A stretch of 64,000 bases of DNA from RGIG3159 sp034927685 (GCA_034927685.1 JAYFPO010000008.1:1-64000); one strand, 5' to 3'. Shown: positions 16,589 through 26,121, counted from the first letter of the stretch. The notes: generated by a model from the sequence alone, not told the origin. Numbers and translations: made by a program.

Positions 16589-18345
16589 TATGCCAGTTCC
16601 TCCTTAGAAAGCTGGGACAGCGCAATTTCCTGATAGACGGCGCAGTATTTCAGCAGCTCGTCATGCGTTCCCATCCCGACCACGTTTCCCTCGTCCAGTA
16701 CGACGATCTTGTCGGCGTACTTGATGGTGACGATGCGCTTCGCATCGATGAGTGTGGTCGCGTTTCCCGTCTTCTTCTTCAGCGCCGAGCGCAGGGTTCG
16801 GTCGGTCTTGTAGTCCAGCGCGGAGAAAGAGTCGTCGAAAATATAAATTTCCGGCTTCCGGCAGACGGCACGGGCGATGGAGAGACGCTGCTTCTGCCCG
16901 CCGGACAGGTTCGTCCCGCCCTGCGCGACGGTTTTCTCATAGCCGTCCGGCGTGTTTTCCACGAAGTCCCGGCTCTGTGCGATTTCGATTGCCTCTTGAA
17001 TATCCGTCAGCGTAGGGGCCGCTTTCCCGTTGTCGCCGTAGGTCACGTTCGACGCGACCGTGCCGGAGAACATGACCGCTCGCTGCGGAACGTAGCCGAA
17101 TTTATTGTGGAGCGCCTGCTGTGTGTACTCCCTGACATCGGCGCCGTCGATCAGAACCTCGCCCTCCGTCGCGTCATAAAACCGTGGGATCAGATTGACC
17201 AAGGTGCTTTTTCCGCTGCCGGTTGACCCGATGAAGGCGACCGTCTCGCCCCGGTGTGCTGTAAAGCTGATGTTTTTCAGCACATAATCGGCAGCGCCGG
17301 GGTATTGGAAGCCGACGTTACGGAATTCAACTTCCCCCTCCAGCCCCTCTGGCGATTCCGTCTTCCCGCCATCCAGAATTGTCGGTTTGGTTTCAATCAC
17401 CTCGGCAATGCGCCGCGCAGCCACGGACGCCCGGGGGAGCATGATAAAGATCATACTCAGCATCATAAATGACATGACGACCTGCATCGCATAGTTCATG
17501 AAAACGACCATGTTGGAAAACAACGTGATTTTGCCCATCATGTCGGAGGAATTGATCAGATAAGTTCCAATCCAGTAGATGGAAAGGCTCAGCCCGTTCA
17601 TGATGGCCATCATTCCCGGCATCATAACGGCCATCATCCGGTTGGCAAAGAGGTTGTTATCCGTCAGCTCCACGTTGGCCTTTTCAAACTTTTCCTCCTG
17701 ATACGGTTCGGCGTTGTAGGCCCGAACGACGCGGATGCCGGTGAGATTTTCTCTGGTCACACGGTTGAGATTGTCCGTCAGCCCCTGAATTCTCTTGAAT
17801 TTTGGAATGGCGAAGAGGATGACCATGCTGACCATAAAGATCAGAACCAAAACGGCCACGGCCGTCGCCGTCGTCCATTGCCATCCTTTCCCGGCGATCT
17901 TGGTGACCGCCCAGACGGCTGTGATCGGGGCTTTGATGAACGCCTGCATGCCCATGGCGATAATCATCTGGATTTGCGTAATGTCGTTGGTCGAACGGGT
18001 AATCAAACTGGCCGTGGAAAAGCCGTTGATTTCCTGCATGGAAAACGAGCCCACGCGGTCATATTGCAGCTCGCGCAGCCGTTTGCAGAAATTTGCCGCG
18101 ACGCGGGCCGCAAAGCCCGCCACGATGACGGAGGATGCGAGGCTTCCCAGCGCGCAGAACAGCATCCAGCCGCCCGAGGATAGAATGTCGCTCAATTGGC
18201 TGCCCTCGGTTTCCACCAGCCGCGTGATATCGATCATGTAATCCGGCAGCTTCAGGTCGAGATAGACCTGCGCGACAATGAAGACAACGCTGCAAAGAAC
18301 CAGCAGCCAGTCTTTTTTTCGCATATATTTCAGAATTTTCAACAT
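16588..18345 (-). CDS. ABC multidrug exporter half-transporter A (degenerate ATP site)
   Basis: A 585-residue half transporter with six transmembrane helices (about 15-320) and an ATPase: Walker A GSTGSGKST, signature LSGGQKQR, Walker B IYIFDDSFSALD. The residue after the Walker B Asp is Asp rather than the catalytic Glu, as in the degenerate-site subunit of heterodimeric exporters such as LmrC, BmrC or TM287. Its canonical signature would complete the working site with the Glu-bearing partner. The gene starts 72 bases after the MarR gene, with GAGGTAAT as ribosome binding site. Confidence 0.93.
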   Translation of the reverse strand: MLKILKYMRKKDWLLVLCSVVFIVAQVYLDLKLPDYMIDITRLVETEGSQLSDILSSGGWMLFCALGSLASSVIVAGFAARVAANFCKRLRELQYDRVGSFSMQEINGFSTASLITRSTNDITQIQMIIAMGMQAFIKAPITAVWAVTKIAGKGWQWTTATAVAVLVLIFMVSMVILFAIPKFKRIQGLTDNLNRVTRENLTGIRVVRAYNAEPYQEEKFEKANVELTDNNLFANRMMAVMMPGMMAIMNGLSLSIYWIGTYLINSSDMMGKITLFSNMVVFMNYAMQVVMSFMMLSMIFIMLPRASVAARRIAEVIETKPTILDGGKTESPEGLEGEVEFRNVGFQYPGAADYVLKNISFTAHRGETVAFIGSTGSGKSTLVNLIPRFYDATEGEVLIDGADVREYTQQALHNKFGYVPQRAVMFSGTVASNVTYGDNGKAAPTLTDIQEAIEIAQSRDFVENTPDGYEKTVAQGGTNLSGGQKQRLSIARAVCRKPEIYIFDDSFSALDYKTDRTLRSALKKKTGNATTLIDAKRIVTIKYADKIVVLDEGNVVGMGTHDELLKYCAVYQEIALSQLSKEELA

Positions 18346-18417
18346 ATGATTACCTCATTATGAATTTCATCTTATCGTTGCAAACCGCTTCCGTTAGGAT
18401 CTCCCGGTTGGCGCTGC

Positions 18418-18885
18418 TTATTTCTGGTTTTCCGGAGGCCGCGCTCCCATCGTTTCCAGATTGGAGACGATACGGAGGAACAGCGTCCTGAGCTGCTCCC
18501 GCTCCTGTTCGGAAAGGCCGCGGAGCGCCCCCTCATCGATGGAGTCAAACACTGCCTGCGCGTCTTGAATGAATTCGCGTCCCTTTTCGGTGAGCGTAAT
18601 TAGGTTCCGGCGGAGATCAGATTCGTCGGCAACCTTGTGCACCAGGCCCGATTTTTCCATTCGCTTGATGGAGACGGCGACCGTCGGCGCGCTGATGCCC
18701 AGTCGATCCGCGATTTCTTTCTGGGATACCGCTGTATTTTCCGCTTTGTGCCAGAGCGTAAATAAAATTTGCGGATTGCCTGCCGGGCTGATTTCGTATT
18801 TCTCAAACTCCTTCTTGGCACAGCACATACGCATATGAAAAAACGTACGAAACAGCTTTTCCAAATTGTAGCTGTCGTATTTCAT
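18418..18885 (-). CDS. MarR-family transcriptional regulator
   Basis: A 155-residue winged helix regulator: QKEIADRLGISAPTVAVSIK is the recognition HTH, followed by KVADESDLRRNLITLTEKGR, the classical MarR wing. AAAGGAG lies 8-9 bases before ATG. It is transcribed with the two ABC half-transporters downstream and is preceded by a perfect 13-bp inverted repeat in its leader, the likely operator, so it probably represses its own exporter operon. Confidence 0.93.
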   Translation of the reverse strand: MKYDSYNLEKLFRTFFHMRMCCAKKEFEKYEISPAGNPQILFTLWHKAENTAVSQKEIADRLGISAPTVAVSIKRMEKSGLVHKVADESDLRRNLITLTEKGREFIQDAQAVFDSIDEGALRGLSEQEREQLRTLFLRIVSNLETMGARPPENQK

Positions 18886-18907
18886 AAGCTTGCTCCTTTC
18901 CTAAATA

Positions 18908-18937
18908 ATTTTGCGGCTAAATCATTAGCCGCAAAAT
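18908..18937. promoter_or_regulatory. Inverted repeat in the marR leader (operator or hairpin)
   Basis: ATTTTGCGGCTAA and its exact complement flank ATCA. It lies between the predicted start point (about 18953) and the ribosome binding site. The TTAG...CTAA-type arms fit MarR operators, but the RNA could also fold as a hairpin. Confidence 0.65.
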
Positions 18938-18959
18938 GGTTTACAGACTAACGGTTTAG

Positions 18960-18987
18960 AGTATATACGGTTTTTCTCAAAAGTCAA
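18960..18987 (-). promoter_or_regulatory. Promoter of the marR-ABC operon
   Basis: Minus strand: TTGACT (18987-18982), 16-bp spacer, TATACT (18965-18960). Confidence 0.75.
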
Positions 18988-19040
18988 TGAACAGATTGTA
19001 AACAATCGCGTTCAGGCAGCCCGGAGAAATTCGGGCATCA

Positions 19041-19076
19041 AAAGCCGGAGCCGCTGTTTGAAACGGCTCCGGCTTT
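19041..19076. terminator. Terminator of the two-component/ABC operon
   Basis: A 13-bp perfect stem (19041-19053 with 19064-19076), 42 bases beyond the histidine kinase stop. Confidence 0.8.
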
Positions 19077-19117
19077 ATTCCCATGTTTGGCGGCGACTGT
19101 ATCCGCGCAGCGTCAAA

Positions 19118-19999
19118 TCAAAATACGAGGCGGATCGCTAGGATTCCATTGCGAAGCTCTGCGCTGATCGTCCCATTCATCTGTTCCGTCAGCGATTTTG
19201 CAATGGAAAGCCCAAGGCCAGTTGAACCGCTGCCATCCTCCACGGTGAAGAACCGGTCAAATAATCGGCCGACTTTGATTTCATCAAGCTGCGGGGCGCG
19301 GTTAGAAAAAACGAGTTCACCGCCGTCTGACAATGTGATTTTTAAATCTCCGCCGCTGTATTTGATGGCGTTATTCAGGACATTCCCAAAAATACGGGAC
19401 AGCGCGTCGGCATTCAAGTGCCGCCAGATTTTTTGTTCGGTGATGTTGATCTGGGGCGTGATGTGCTTTCCCTTCAGCGCCGCATAGTATGCGGCGATAC
19501 TTTCTTCCAGCGCCTGGTTCAGCAAGATCGGCTCGCGGCTTGCGTAATGATCGACCGAGGTGACAACCGAATAAGTGAACAGCTCCTCGGTCAGTTGTTT
19601 TAGCGTGTCGATGCGGTTCGATAGAATGCGAAGATACTGTCTGACCGTATCCGACGTTTCTTCCCGGTCCAGCAGCTCCATGTAGCCGCAGATTGCCGCC
19701 AGCGGCGTGCGCAGATCATGGGAAATGTTCGTCACGGTTTCCTTCAGTTCCCGGTCGCCACTTTGTAACCGTCTGCGCTCCCGCCGAAGCAGTCGAAGCT
19801 GTGCATTCAGATCCGCGGCAAGCCGTCTCATATGACGGTCGTCGGAGAAAAGCGTGATGAGCGTGTTGGTGTCGTTGTCCAGCCTTGCGCCAAGCTCTTT
19901 GCGGATCTCATCCGCCGCCTTGTGGAGCAGCGCGACTCGAACGATCAGCACAACAATCACGAGCGCGAGAACCGCGCATAACATGCAAAGCCAGAGCAT
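19118..19999 (-). CDS. Sensor histidine kinase, last gene of ABC/two-component operon
   Basis: A 293-residue kinase with one N-terminal transmembrane helix (about 1-26), no clear extracytoplasmic domain, HisKA with phosphoacceptor His94 in NISHDLRTPL, and a HATPase domain with NNAIKYSGG and GSTGLGLSIAK. ATG 19999 is chosen because AAGGTGG lies 8 bases upstream; GTG 20011 is the alternative. The lack of a sensor loop suggests it senses through its partner ABC transporter, as in BceS-like or lantibiotic-immunity systems (inference). Confidence 0.9.
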   Translation of the reverse strand: MLWLCMLCAVLALVIVVLIVRVALLHKAADEIRKELGARLDNDTNTLITLFSDDRHMRRLAADLNAQLRLLRRERRRLQSGDRELKETVTNISHDLRTPLAAICGYMELLDREETSDTVRQYLRILSNRIDTLKQLTEELFTYSVVTSVDHYASREPILLNQALEESIAAYYAALKGKHITPQINITEQKIWRHLNADALSRIFGNVLNNAIKYSGGDLKITLSDGGELVFSNRAPQLDEIKVGRLFDRFFTVEDGSGSTGLGLSIAKSLTEQMNGTISAELRNGILAIRLVF

Positions 20000-20012
20000 C
20001 GATCCAACCACC

Positions 20013-20831
20013 TTATTTTAAGTCTTTTTTACGGAAGCACCACACGCCGCAAACCGTCGAGACAACTGTGATAAGCAGCGAATACAGCGGCATCTGCCAC
20101 AGATGCGGCGTTGACTGGGAGGAGATCTCGATGGCCTGACCTGTTGGCAAGAAGTCGAGGAAAAACTGGTAAATCTCCCGCTTCATCCCGGTCAGGTATT
20201 GCGGGTTGATTTCCTGCCCTGACGTCGCGCTGCCCTGAGAATCCGTAAACACATAGCTGTCGTAATACTGCGGTGCGTCCAGCCTCGCGTTGATCGTAGT
20301 GGCCAGAACAAGCAGCGCGACCAGGAGGAGAATACAGATCACGGCGGCGGTCGCCTTGTTCTGATTCAGCATACAAAGCAGGGTAAACAGGGCGGTGCAG
20401 GCGATCACCATCACAAAGGCGACGAGAATGAGGACGGCCATCGCGCCCATACTCATATCGGAAAGCCCGAGCGTCGGAAGTCCAACTGCGACGACGGCGG
20501 CGAGATAGGAAAGGCACATCGCGATGCCAGCCGCCGAACAGGTAATGAAATTGGCCAGGTAGACAGCGCTTCTCGTATGACCGACGATCAGCTTGTTGCG
20601 GATGGTTCCGTCGCTGTACTCCGTGCCGAGATACAGGCTGCAAAACGCGGCGGAGACGATGCCGATCAGCACCGGGAAGATCAGTGCCAGCTGATCCGCT
20701 GTCGCCGTAGGGTCGTTTGTGAGCTTCATCATAACGCCGAATATTCCGGCGGCGAATAGAAATGCCATGCCGAGCCAGAATACTTTGTCCTTCTTCAAAC
20801 GGGCAAAATTTGCCGTCAACAGCTTATTCAT
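20013..20831 (-). CDS. ABC-2 type permease (bacitracin/lantibiotic-type)
   Basis: A 272-residue permease with six predicted transmembrane helices, first near residues 18-37. The segment SLYLGTEYSDGTIRNKLIVG is the typical ABC-2 coupling motif, and the C-terminal YSLLITVVSTVCGVWCFRKK carries the last helix. Its start overlaps the ATPase gene end, so the two are translationally coupled. It forms the membrane part of a BcrAB-like exporter. Confidence 0.9.
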   Translation of the reverse strand: MNKLLTANFARLKKDKVFWLGMAFLFAAGIFGVMMKLTNDPTATADQLALIFPVLIGIVSAAFCSLYLGTEYSDGTIRNKLIVGHTRSAVYLANFITCSAAGIAMCLSYLAAVVAVGLPTLGLSDMSMGAMAVLILVAFVMVIACTALFTLLCMLNQNKATAAVICILLLVALLVLATTINARLDAPQYYDSYVFTDSQGSATSGQEINPQYLTGMKREIYQFFLDFLPTGQAIEISSQSTPHLWQMPLYSLLITVVSTVCGVWCFRKKDLK

Positions 20832-21738
20832 GCCTGCCACCCCCGATCAGGCTGATGTAGTAGCTCTCCAGGCTTTCGTCGTGCTCGTGCATGGACAGCA
20901 CCTCGCAGTTTTCCCTGCAAAGAGCCATTGTCAGGGATGTCACATTCACTTTCCCGAACACATCGGCTTCGCGTTCCGAAACAACGCTGTAATCCAGCCC
21001 CATGCCGTCCAGCGTACGGGCCAGCGCCTTCACGTCGGAGACGGTCAGCCGGACGCATTTCCGACAGGCGGCTTCCAGTTCGACGGCGCTGATCTCCTTT
21101 ACCATCGTCCCGTGGTCGATGAAGCCGTAGTGCGTTGCGAGACGGGACAGCTCGTCGAGAATGTGACTGGAGATCAGGACGGTGATCTGCCGCTCCCGGT
21201 TCAGCTTCAAAATCAGCTCGCGTATTTCGATGATGCCTTCTGGGTCAAGCCCGTTCACCGGCTCGTCGAGCACCAGAAAGTCCGGGTCGCCGGCCAGCGC
21301 CACGGCGATGCCCAGGCGCTGTCGCATACCGAATGAAAAGTGCTTTGCTTTCTTCCTGCCGGTGTTTTCGAGTCCGACCAGCCCCAGAAGCTCCGAAATG
21401 CCTTCAAATGACGGCAGGCCGAGAACGCGGTATTGCTCTTTCAGATTATCCTCGGCGGTCATGTCGAGGTAAACAGACGGGGTTTCCACCACCGCGCCCA
21501 TTCTGCGGCGCGCTTTCCCAATTTCCGCGTCGGTATTTTTCGTGCCATATAGCGCAAACCAGCCGGACGTGGGAATTTGAATGCCGCAGATCAGACGGAT
21601 GAGCGTCGTCTTGCCGGCGCCGTTTTTGCCGACAAAGCCGTAGATTGCGCCTTTTTCAATGTGCATGGAAAGCCCGTCCAGCGCTTTGAAGCTTTTGTAA
21701 TGCTTCGACAGGTTTTCCACAGTCAATACAGATTCCAT
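20824..21738 (-). CDS. ABC transporter ATPase (BcrA-type)
   Basis: A 304-residue ATPase: Walker A GKNGAGKTT, signature FSFGMRQR (the SFGMRQRLG variant typical of BcrA/LanF ATPases), Walker B FLVLDEPVNGLDPEG, followed by a C-terminal extension (about 225-304). With the following permease it forms an exporter for peptide antibiotics or lantibiotics. The Shine-Dalgarno is AAGGAGG. The gene follows the response regulator gene by 87 bases. Confidence 0.92.
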   Translation of the reverse strand: MESVLTVENLSKHYKSFKALDGLSMHIEKGAIYGFVGKNGAGKTTLIRLICGIQIPTSGWFALYGTKNTDAEIGKARRRMGAVVETPSVYLDMTAEDNLKEQYRVLGLPSFEGISELLGLVGLENTGRKKAKHFSFGMRQRLGIAVALAGDPDFLVLDEPVNGLDPEGIIEIRELILKLNRERQITVLISSHILDELSRLATHYGFIDHGTMVKEISAVELEAACRKCVRLTVSDVKALARTLDGMGLDYSVVSEREADVFGKVNVTSLTMALCRENCEVLSMHEHDESLESYYISLIGGGRHE

Positions 21739-21825
21739 ATCAGTGCCTCCTTCGGTTGGTGGAGACAGGCTAACAGAATATGGGAAAGACAGCGGTTAAG
21801 GAAACGGTAAAGAATCCGTAAAGCT

Positions 21826-22488
21826 TTATTCCTCATGCAGCTTGAACCCAATTCCCCAAACGGCCTCGATGTAATCCTTGCCGCAGGCGTCGCGCAGCTT
21901 TTTTCGCAGATTGCTGATGTGCACCTTCAGGGAGCTTTCCATGCAGTCCGGCGTATCGGCGCTGATCAGGTCGAGAATCTGCGATTTTGTTACCACCTGC
22001 TTCGGGTTTCGCAGGAGCAGCTTCAAAATCGCGTATTCGGTCTTTGTCAGCTTTACTCGCTTTTCACAAGCGGTCACCTCACGCGTGCTGGTATCGAGAG
22101 ATAGCCCGTCAAATTCCAGTATCTTATTTTCGGGCATATCGATTCGCCGAAGCTGAACCGCAATTCGCGCCAGCAGCTCGCTGAGATCGAATGGCTTGGT
22201 AATATAGTCCACCGCGCCGTCTGTGAGCAGAGCAACCTTATCGTCGACACCAACCTTCGCGCTGACCACAATGACCGGAATACCGGAACACTTTTTGAGC
22301 ACTTCTTCGCCCGTCAGCCCCGGCAGCATTAAGTCAAGCAGAACAAGGTCCGGGCGGTTGTCGCGCAGAAGCAAAACGGCCTCCGTGCCTGAATAAGCCC
22401 GCAGAACGGCATAGTGTTCTTTCGTCAGCACGTCCTCGAGCAGATTGCCGATATACACATCGTCGTCTGTAATCAAAATTTTTTTCAT
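21826..22488 (-). CDS. OmpR-family response regulator
   Basis: A 220-residue regulator: receiver with DDD at 8-10, phosphoacceptor Asp52 in LVLLDLMLPG and the ITKPFDLSELL Lys, then a winged helix with VHISNLRKKL and YIEAVWGIGFKL. It is first in an operon of regulator, ATPase, permease and kinase, the standard layout of lantibiotic or bacitracin response modules. GGGAGAT precedes the ATG. Confidence 0.94.
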   Translation of the reverse strand: MKKILITDDDVYIGNLLEDVLTKEHYAVLRAYSGTEAVLLLRDNRPDLVLLDLMLPGLTGEEVLKKCSGIPVIVVSAKVGVDDKVALLTDGAVDYITKPFDLSELLARIAVQLRRIDMPENKILEFDGLSLDTSTREVTACEKRVKLTKTEYAILKLLLRNPKQVVTKSQILDLISADTPDCMESSLKVHISNLRKKLRDACGKDYIEAVWGIGFKLHEE

Positions 22489-22909
22489 TTGCGTTATCTC
22501 CCAGGATTTCCTGTACGATCGAAAATTTGAAAGAACCTGATGATTTGCTGTTTCAATGATTTACCAGATGTATTATATCGCTCCTTGTACTTGCTGTCAG
22601 GATAAAAATGCAAATAATTGAGCTTATCATAGAAACGCGCGCAGCGGACTCGTGCTTTTGTAACGGAAAGGACTGAACGCAAACGTATTTTTTAAGTACA
22701 ATTCATCTGTTTGAGATGCAATAGCTGGTCATATTGACATTGCAAGAGGAAGAATGCTATATTGATACAAAACCAATCCTTGTTTGCGCTGGCGGAGTGC
22801 GCTATGGATAGAACGCGGGAAATCATGGAAGCCCATTCGAGCGTTCCTGCGAGGTCTTTGAAGCAGAGCGGGAAGGGTGTCACTCCATGCAGGAAGGGGA
22901 AACAGGTTG
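22489..22909. other. Divergent intergenic region between the two-component operon and uvsE
   Basis: No gene seen. Short frames here lack ribosome binding sites. It must hold the two divergent promoters; I cannot pick a convincing -35/-10 pair for either. Confidence 0.4.
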
Positions 22910-24163
22910 ATGAGAATTGGATATGCTTGCCTGGCAATTGCCGTGCCCGGAAGCGAGCTGAAAAGCTGCACGCTAAAAAATGCAAAAAAGGAGCGGCTAT
23001 TGGCCCTGATCGAACACAATCTGGATTCGCTTGAAACACTAATCGACTACAACGAGCGAAACGGGATCCGGCTCTTTCGCATCTCGTCTGACTTGATTCC
23101 ATTTGGCTCGAGTCTGTCCACCGAATTATGCTGGCGCGAGATGTTTTCGGAGAAGCTTTCCGCCATCGGTCAGAAAATCCTGCGTTCAGGCATGCGGGTT
23201 TCCATGCATCCGGCTCAATATACGGTACTCAATTCGCCGGACGCATTGGTTGTGCAGAGGGCGGTCGAGGACCTGCAGTATCATGCGGGAGTGTTGGACA
23301 GCCTGGGGCTCGGAAGTGAGCATAAAATCATACTCCATATGGGAGGTGCTTACGGCGACAAGCGCCAGGCCGGAAGTCGCTTTATCGTCCGTTACCAAGA
23401 ACTGTGCCCTGCCATAAAAAGGCGGCTGGTTCTGGAAAACGATGACAGAATGTACAATATTGAGGATGTTCTGGCTACGGCGTCAGCCGCCGGGATCCCC
23501 GTTGTGTATGACAGTCTGCATCATTCCGTGAATCCCGCCGACAAGGCCATGGATGACGCGTATTGGATCAAACTGTGTTCTGAAACCTGGAGAAAAGAGG
23601 ACGGTCCGCAAAAGGTCCACTACGCGCAGCAGCATCCAGGGAAGAAACCAGGTGCGCACGCAGAAACAATCCGCATAGACCCCTTCCTTGAATTCTGGAG
23701 GCAGCTTTCGGGGATGAATCTTGATATTATGCTGGAAGTGAAGGATAAAAACCTGTCCGCCCTGAAATGCATCAACTGCGTTTCGGAACGGGGAATCATC
23801 GCCCTGGAAGCGGAATGGTCGCGCTATCAATACTGCGTATTGGAACGGTCTCCCGAACAGGAGCGGGAGATCCGGCGGCTTCTGCGAGACAAAAGCAACT
23901 ACCCGGCGCTGGAAATGTACCGCAGGATCGAGGAATCCTTCCATTTGCCGGTTTCATCAGAACATGGGGGAAACGCCGCCAAGCATGTCTGGGGATATTT
24001 TGAGGACAAAGCAACCGAAGCAGAGAAGAGGCGGTTCCAGGCGCTGCTCCGGAAATTCTCCGCCGGGGAAACCGGGATACTGCCGGTGAAAAGCCAGTTG
24101 CGGCGGCTTGCGGAGCACTATCAGGAGGACTGCCTGTTAAACGGGTATTATTTCTATCAATAG
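22910..24163 (+). CDS. uvsE: UV DNA damage endonuclease UvsE/UvdE
   Basis: A 417-residue TIM-barrel endonuclease starting MRIGYACLAIAVPG. The UvdE signatures are present in order: ISSDLIPFGS, RVSMHPAQYTVLNSP, KIILHMGGAYGDK, RLVLENDD, PVVYDSLHH and IMLEVKDK, whose His, Glu and Asp residues bind the three-metal site. The enzyme nicks DNA 5' to UV photoproducts and other lesions. About 110 residues follow the catalytic barrel (after about 300), making the protein longer than the shortest UvsE proteins. The gene seems monocistronic. Confidence 0.93.
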   Translation: MRIGYACLAIAVPGSELKSCTLKNAKKERLLALIEHNLDSLETLIDYNERNGIRLFRISSDLIPFGSSLSTELCWREMFSEKLSAIGQKILRSGMRVSMHPAQYTVLNSPDALVVQRAVEDLQYHAGVLDSLGLGSEHKIILHMGGAYGDKRQAGSRFIVRYQELCPAIKRRLVLENDDRMYNIEDVLATASAAGIPVVYDSLHHSVNPADKAMDDAYWIKLCSETWRKEDGPQKVHYAQQHPGKKPGAHAETIRIDPFLEFWRQLSGMNLDIMLEVKDKNLSALKCINCVSERGIIALEAEWSRYQYCVLERSPEQEREIRRLLRDKSNYPALEMYRRIEESFHLPVSSEHGGNAAKHVWGYFEDKATEAEKRRFQALLRKFSAGETGILPVKSQLRRLAEHYQEDCLLNGYYFYQ

Positions 24164-24390
24164 CAAAAGGCCCGAACAGTAAACGTCAATGGTCGAAATT
24201 AAAAAAGTGGGCAAGTATCTATGAGCGGCACCCTGGCCGCGGTAAATCGCGCTTTCCTGCAACTGAAATGGACAGAACAATGCGCCGAAATCATGGATAA
24301 ACCTGTGGGAGATGGAGCAAGCGTAATGGATCCTTTGAAATGGGAATATGGGGCAGCCAAACACAGGCTGATAATGAGGAGATAAGCGCG

Positions 24391-25281
24391 ATGGAACAAA
24401 ATGGAATTACTTTGAGCAGCTGTGAGCTGCTTGACAAAATCAGTGATGTGACTCGAATCGTGGATCCTTTGCAAAAAAAAGTGATCCAGAATAAAGCCAG
24501 CCCCGAAATTATGGAGGAGGTTCACTGCTTCGATTTTTGGGGTAAGAATAAAGCATGTGACAACTGCATATCAATTAGGGCGTATCACGACAATACTACC
24601 TATGTAAAAATTGAATACAAAAAAGACAAAACATACATGATTACCGCTGTTCCGTATTTTTGTGCTGACAGAAGAATTGTCATAGAGATGATCAAAGACA
24701 TTACTAAAAGCATTCTTTTTGATTTCAGCGAAAATGCCGCAGCGGAACAGGCTGGTGTTTGTGCAATTGTAGATCATATGAACAAGCTCGCTTTTAGCGA
24801 TTTTTTGACAGATCTCTATAATCGCAGGTATATCATGGAAAGACTTCCGGTCGACATACTGAATTCCGCTCTGTTATCCGCGGATTTATCTATCATCATG
24901 GTCGATATCGATTTTTTTAAAAAAGTAAACGATATTTATGGGCATATTGCAGGGGATCTCACACTGAAGAATGTGGCAAAAGTATTATCAGGCTGTATCA
25001 AAAATGAAAATGACTGGATTGCAAGGTTTGGCGGCGAAGAATTCATGATCAGCTTGGCGGGAGCGAATCTTGAGATGGCCCAAAAAACAGCCGAATGTAT
25101 GCGAAAGTCGATCGAAGATGCAACCGTCCAATTTGAAGGCAATGACATTCGCGTGACGGTGAGTATTGGTATTTATAGCCTGAAATCAAAAGGAAATGAA
25201 GACGCCGACGATCTTTTAAAGCATGCGGATGAAAAAATGTACTTAGCAAAAAAGAACGGACGAAATAGAATTGAATACTAA
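24391..25281 (+). CDS. GGDEF-domain diguanylate cyclase with Cys-containing sensor region
   Basis: A 296-residue protein without transmembrane helices. Residues 1-125 form a PAS-like sensory region carrying Cys46, Cys56 and Cys59 (CFDFWGKNKACDNC), a pattern suited to metal or redox sensing. The GGDEF domain (about 135-296) has an active RFGGEEF loop and LAFSDFLTDLYNRRY, so it should make c-di-GMP. The inhibitory I-site RxxD is replaced by NEND, so product inhibition is probably lost. ATG 24391 follows GAGGAGA by 8 bases. Confidence 0.9.
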   Translation: MEQNGITLSSCELLDKISDVTRIVDPLQKKVIQNKASPEIMEEVHCFDFWGKNKACDNCISIRAYHDNTTYVKIEYKKDKTYMITAVPYFCADRRIVIEMIKDITKSILFDFSENAAAEQAGVCAIVDHMNKLAFSDFLTDLYNRRYIMERLPVDILNSALLSADLSIIMVDIDFFKKVNDIYGHIAGDLTLKNVAKVLSGCIKNENDWIARFGGEEFMISLAGANLEMAQKTAECMRKSIEDATVQFEGNDIRVTVSIGIYSLKSKGNEDADDLLKHADEKMYLAKKNGRNRIEY

Positions 25282-25313
25282 AGATCAAGCGCTGTCCATG
25301 GAAGGAGAACTTT

Positions 25314-26066
25314 GTGAAAAAAGTGATTGCATTACATGCGAGCAAGCGAAAAAGGAATACCTACAATTTGTTGGTACAAATACAACAGGAGTTAGCCAGA
25401 AACGACGTTGAAGTCGAGATCATTTCGCTGTATGACTACAAGATTCAAAGTTGCTTTGGGTGTGAAACCTGTATCATACATGACAATTGCATTCATAACG
25501 ACGACGTGGAATTGCTCATGAACAAAATGATGGCCGCCGATGGAATCATCCTCAGTTCGCCGGTTTATTTGCAACAGGTTTCCGGAACGCTAAAGAGTTT
25601 GATCGACCGTACCTGTAAATGGTATCATCGACCCGCATTGTATGGAAAGCCGGTTCTTTGCGTTGCGACCACAAAAGGATCCGGATTGAAATCGACACTT
25701 TCCTATCTTCAAAGTGTTGCGGTTCAATGGGGAGCAATGCCAATTGGCGGCATTGGGCGAACCATTCGAAACAGTAAGGTTCCGGTCTCAAAAAAGGAAT
25801 TGTCGGGCTTTCTTAAGCTTTTGCAGGTGCCAGAAAGCTACCGGCCACCATTAAACAGCCTGATCAATTTTGAGGTGCAAAAAGCACTCGCGAAGCATTT
25901 GAATGGACTCGATACCTGTTACTGGAGTGAAAGGGGTTGGGACGGAAAACCATACTATTTTGCGTGCAGTACCAATGGATTCAAATGCGTCATTTCCAGG
26001 GCGTTTGGCGCCATTCTTCAACGCGGATTATCTCATAGTCGAATCAAATCATCAAAGAAGGTCTAA
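25314..26066 (+). CDS. Iron-sulfur flavoprotein (Isf-like, NADPH-dependent FMN reductase fold)
   Basis: A 250-residue flavodoxin-fold protein. The cysteines C47, C50, C53 and C59 follow the compact CX2CX2CX5C motif of archaeal and clostridial iron-sulfur flavoproteins. FMN-binding features are the N-terminal phosphate loop (HASKRKRNTY) and ILSSPVYLQQVSGTLKSLID. Isf passes electrons from ferredoxin to acceptors including O2 and peroxide in anaerobes. The C-terminal about 90 residues are longer than usual. The start is GTG with GAAGGAG about 9 bases upstream, 33 bases after the diguanylate cyclase stop. Confidence 0.85.
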   Translation: MKKVIALHASKRKRNTYNLLVQIQQELARNDVEVEIISLYDYKIQSCFGCETCIIHDNCIHNDDVELLMNKMMAADGIILSSPVYLQQVSGTLKSLIDRTCKWYHRPALYGKPVLCVATTKGSGLKSTLSYLQSVAVQWGAMPIGGIGRTIRNSKVPVSKKELSGFLKLLQVPESYRPPLNSLINFEVQKALAKHLNGLDTCYWSERGWDGKPYYFACSTNGFKCVISRAFGAILQRGLSHSRIKSSKKV

Positions 26067-26121
26067 TCGCATAAATATAAGTGAGGCAGGACTCGCGTAA
26101 TATGGGGGTGCGTATTTGATC

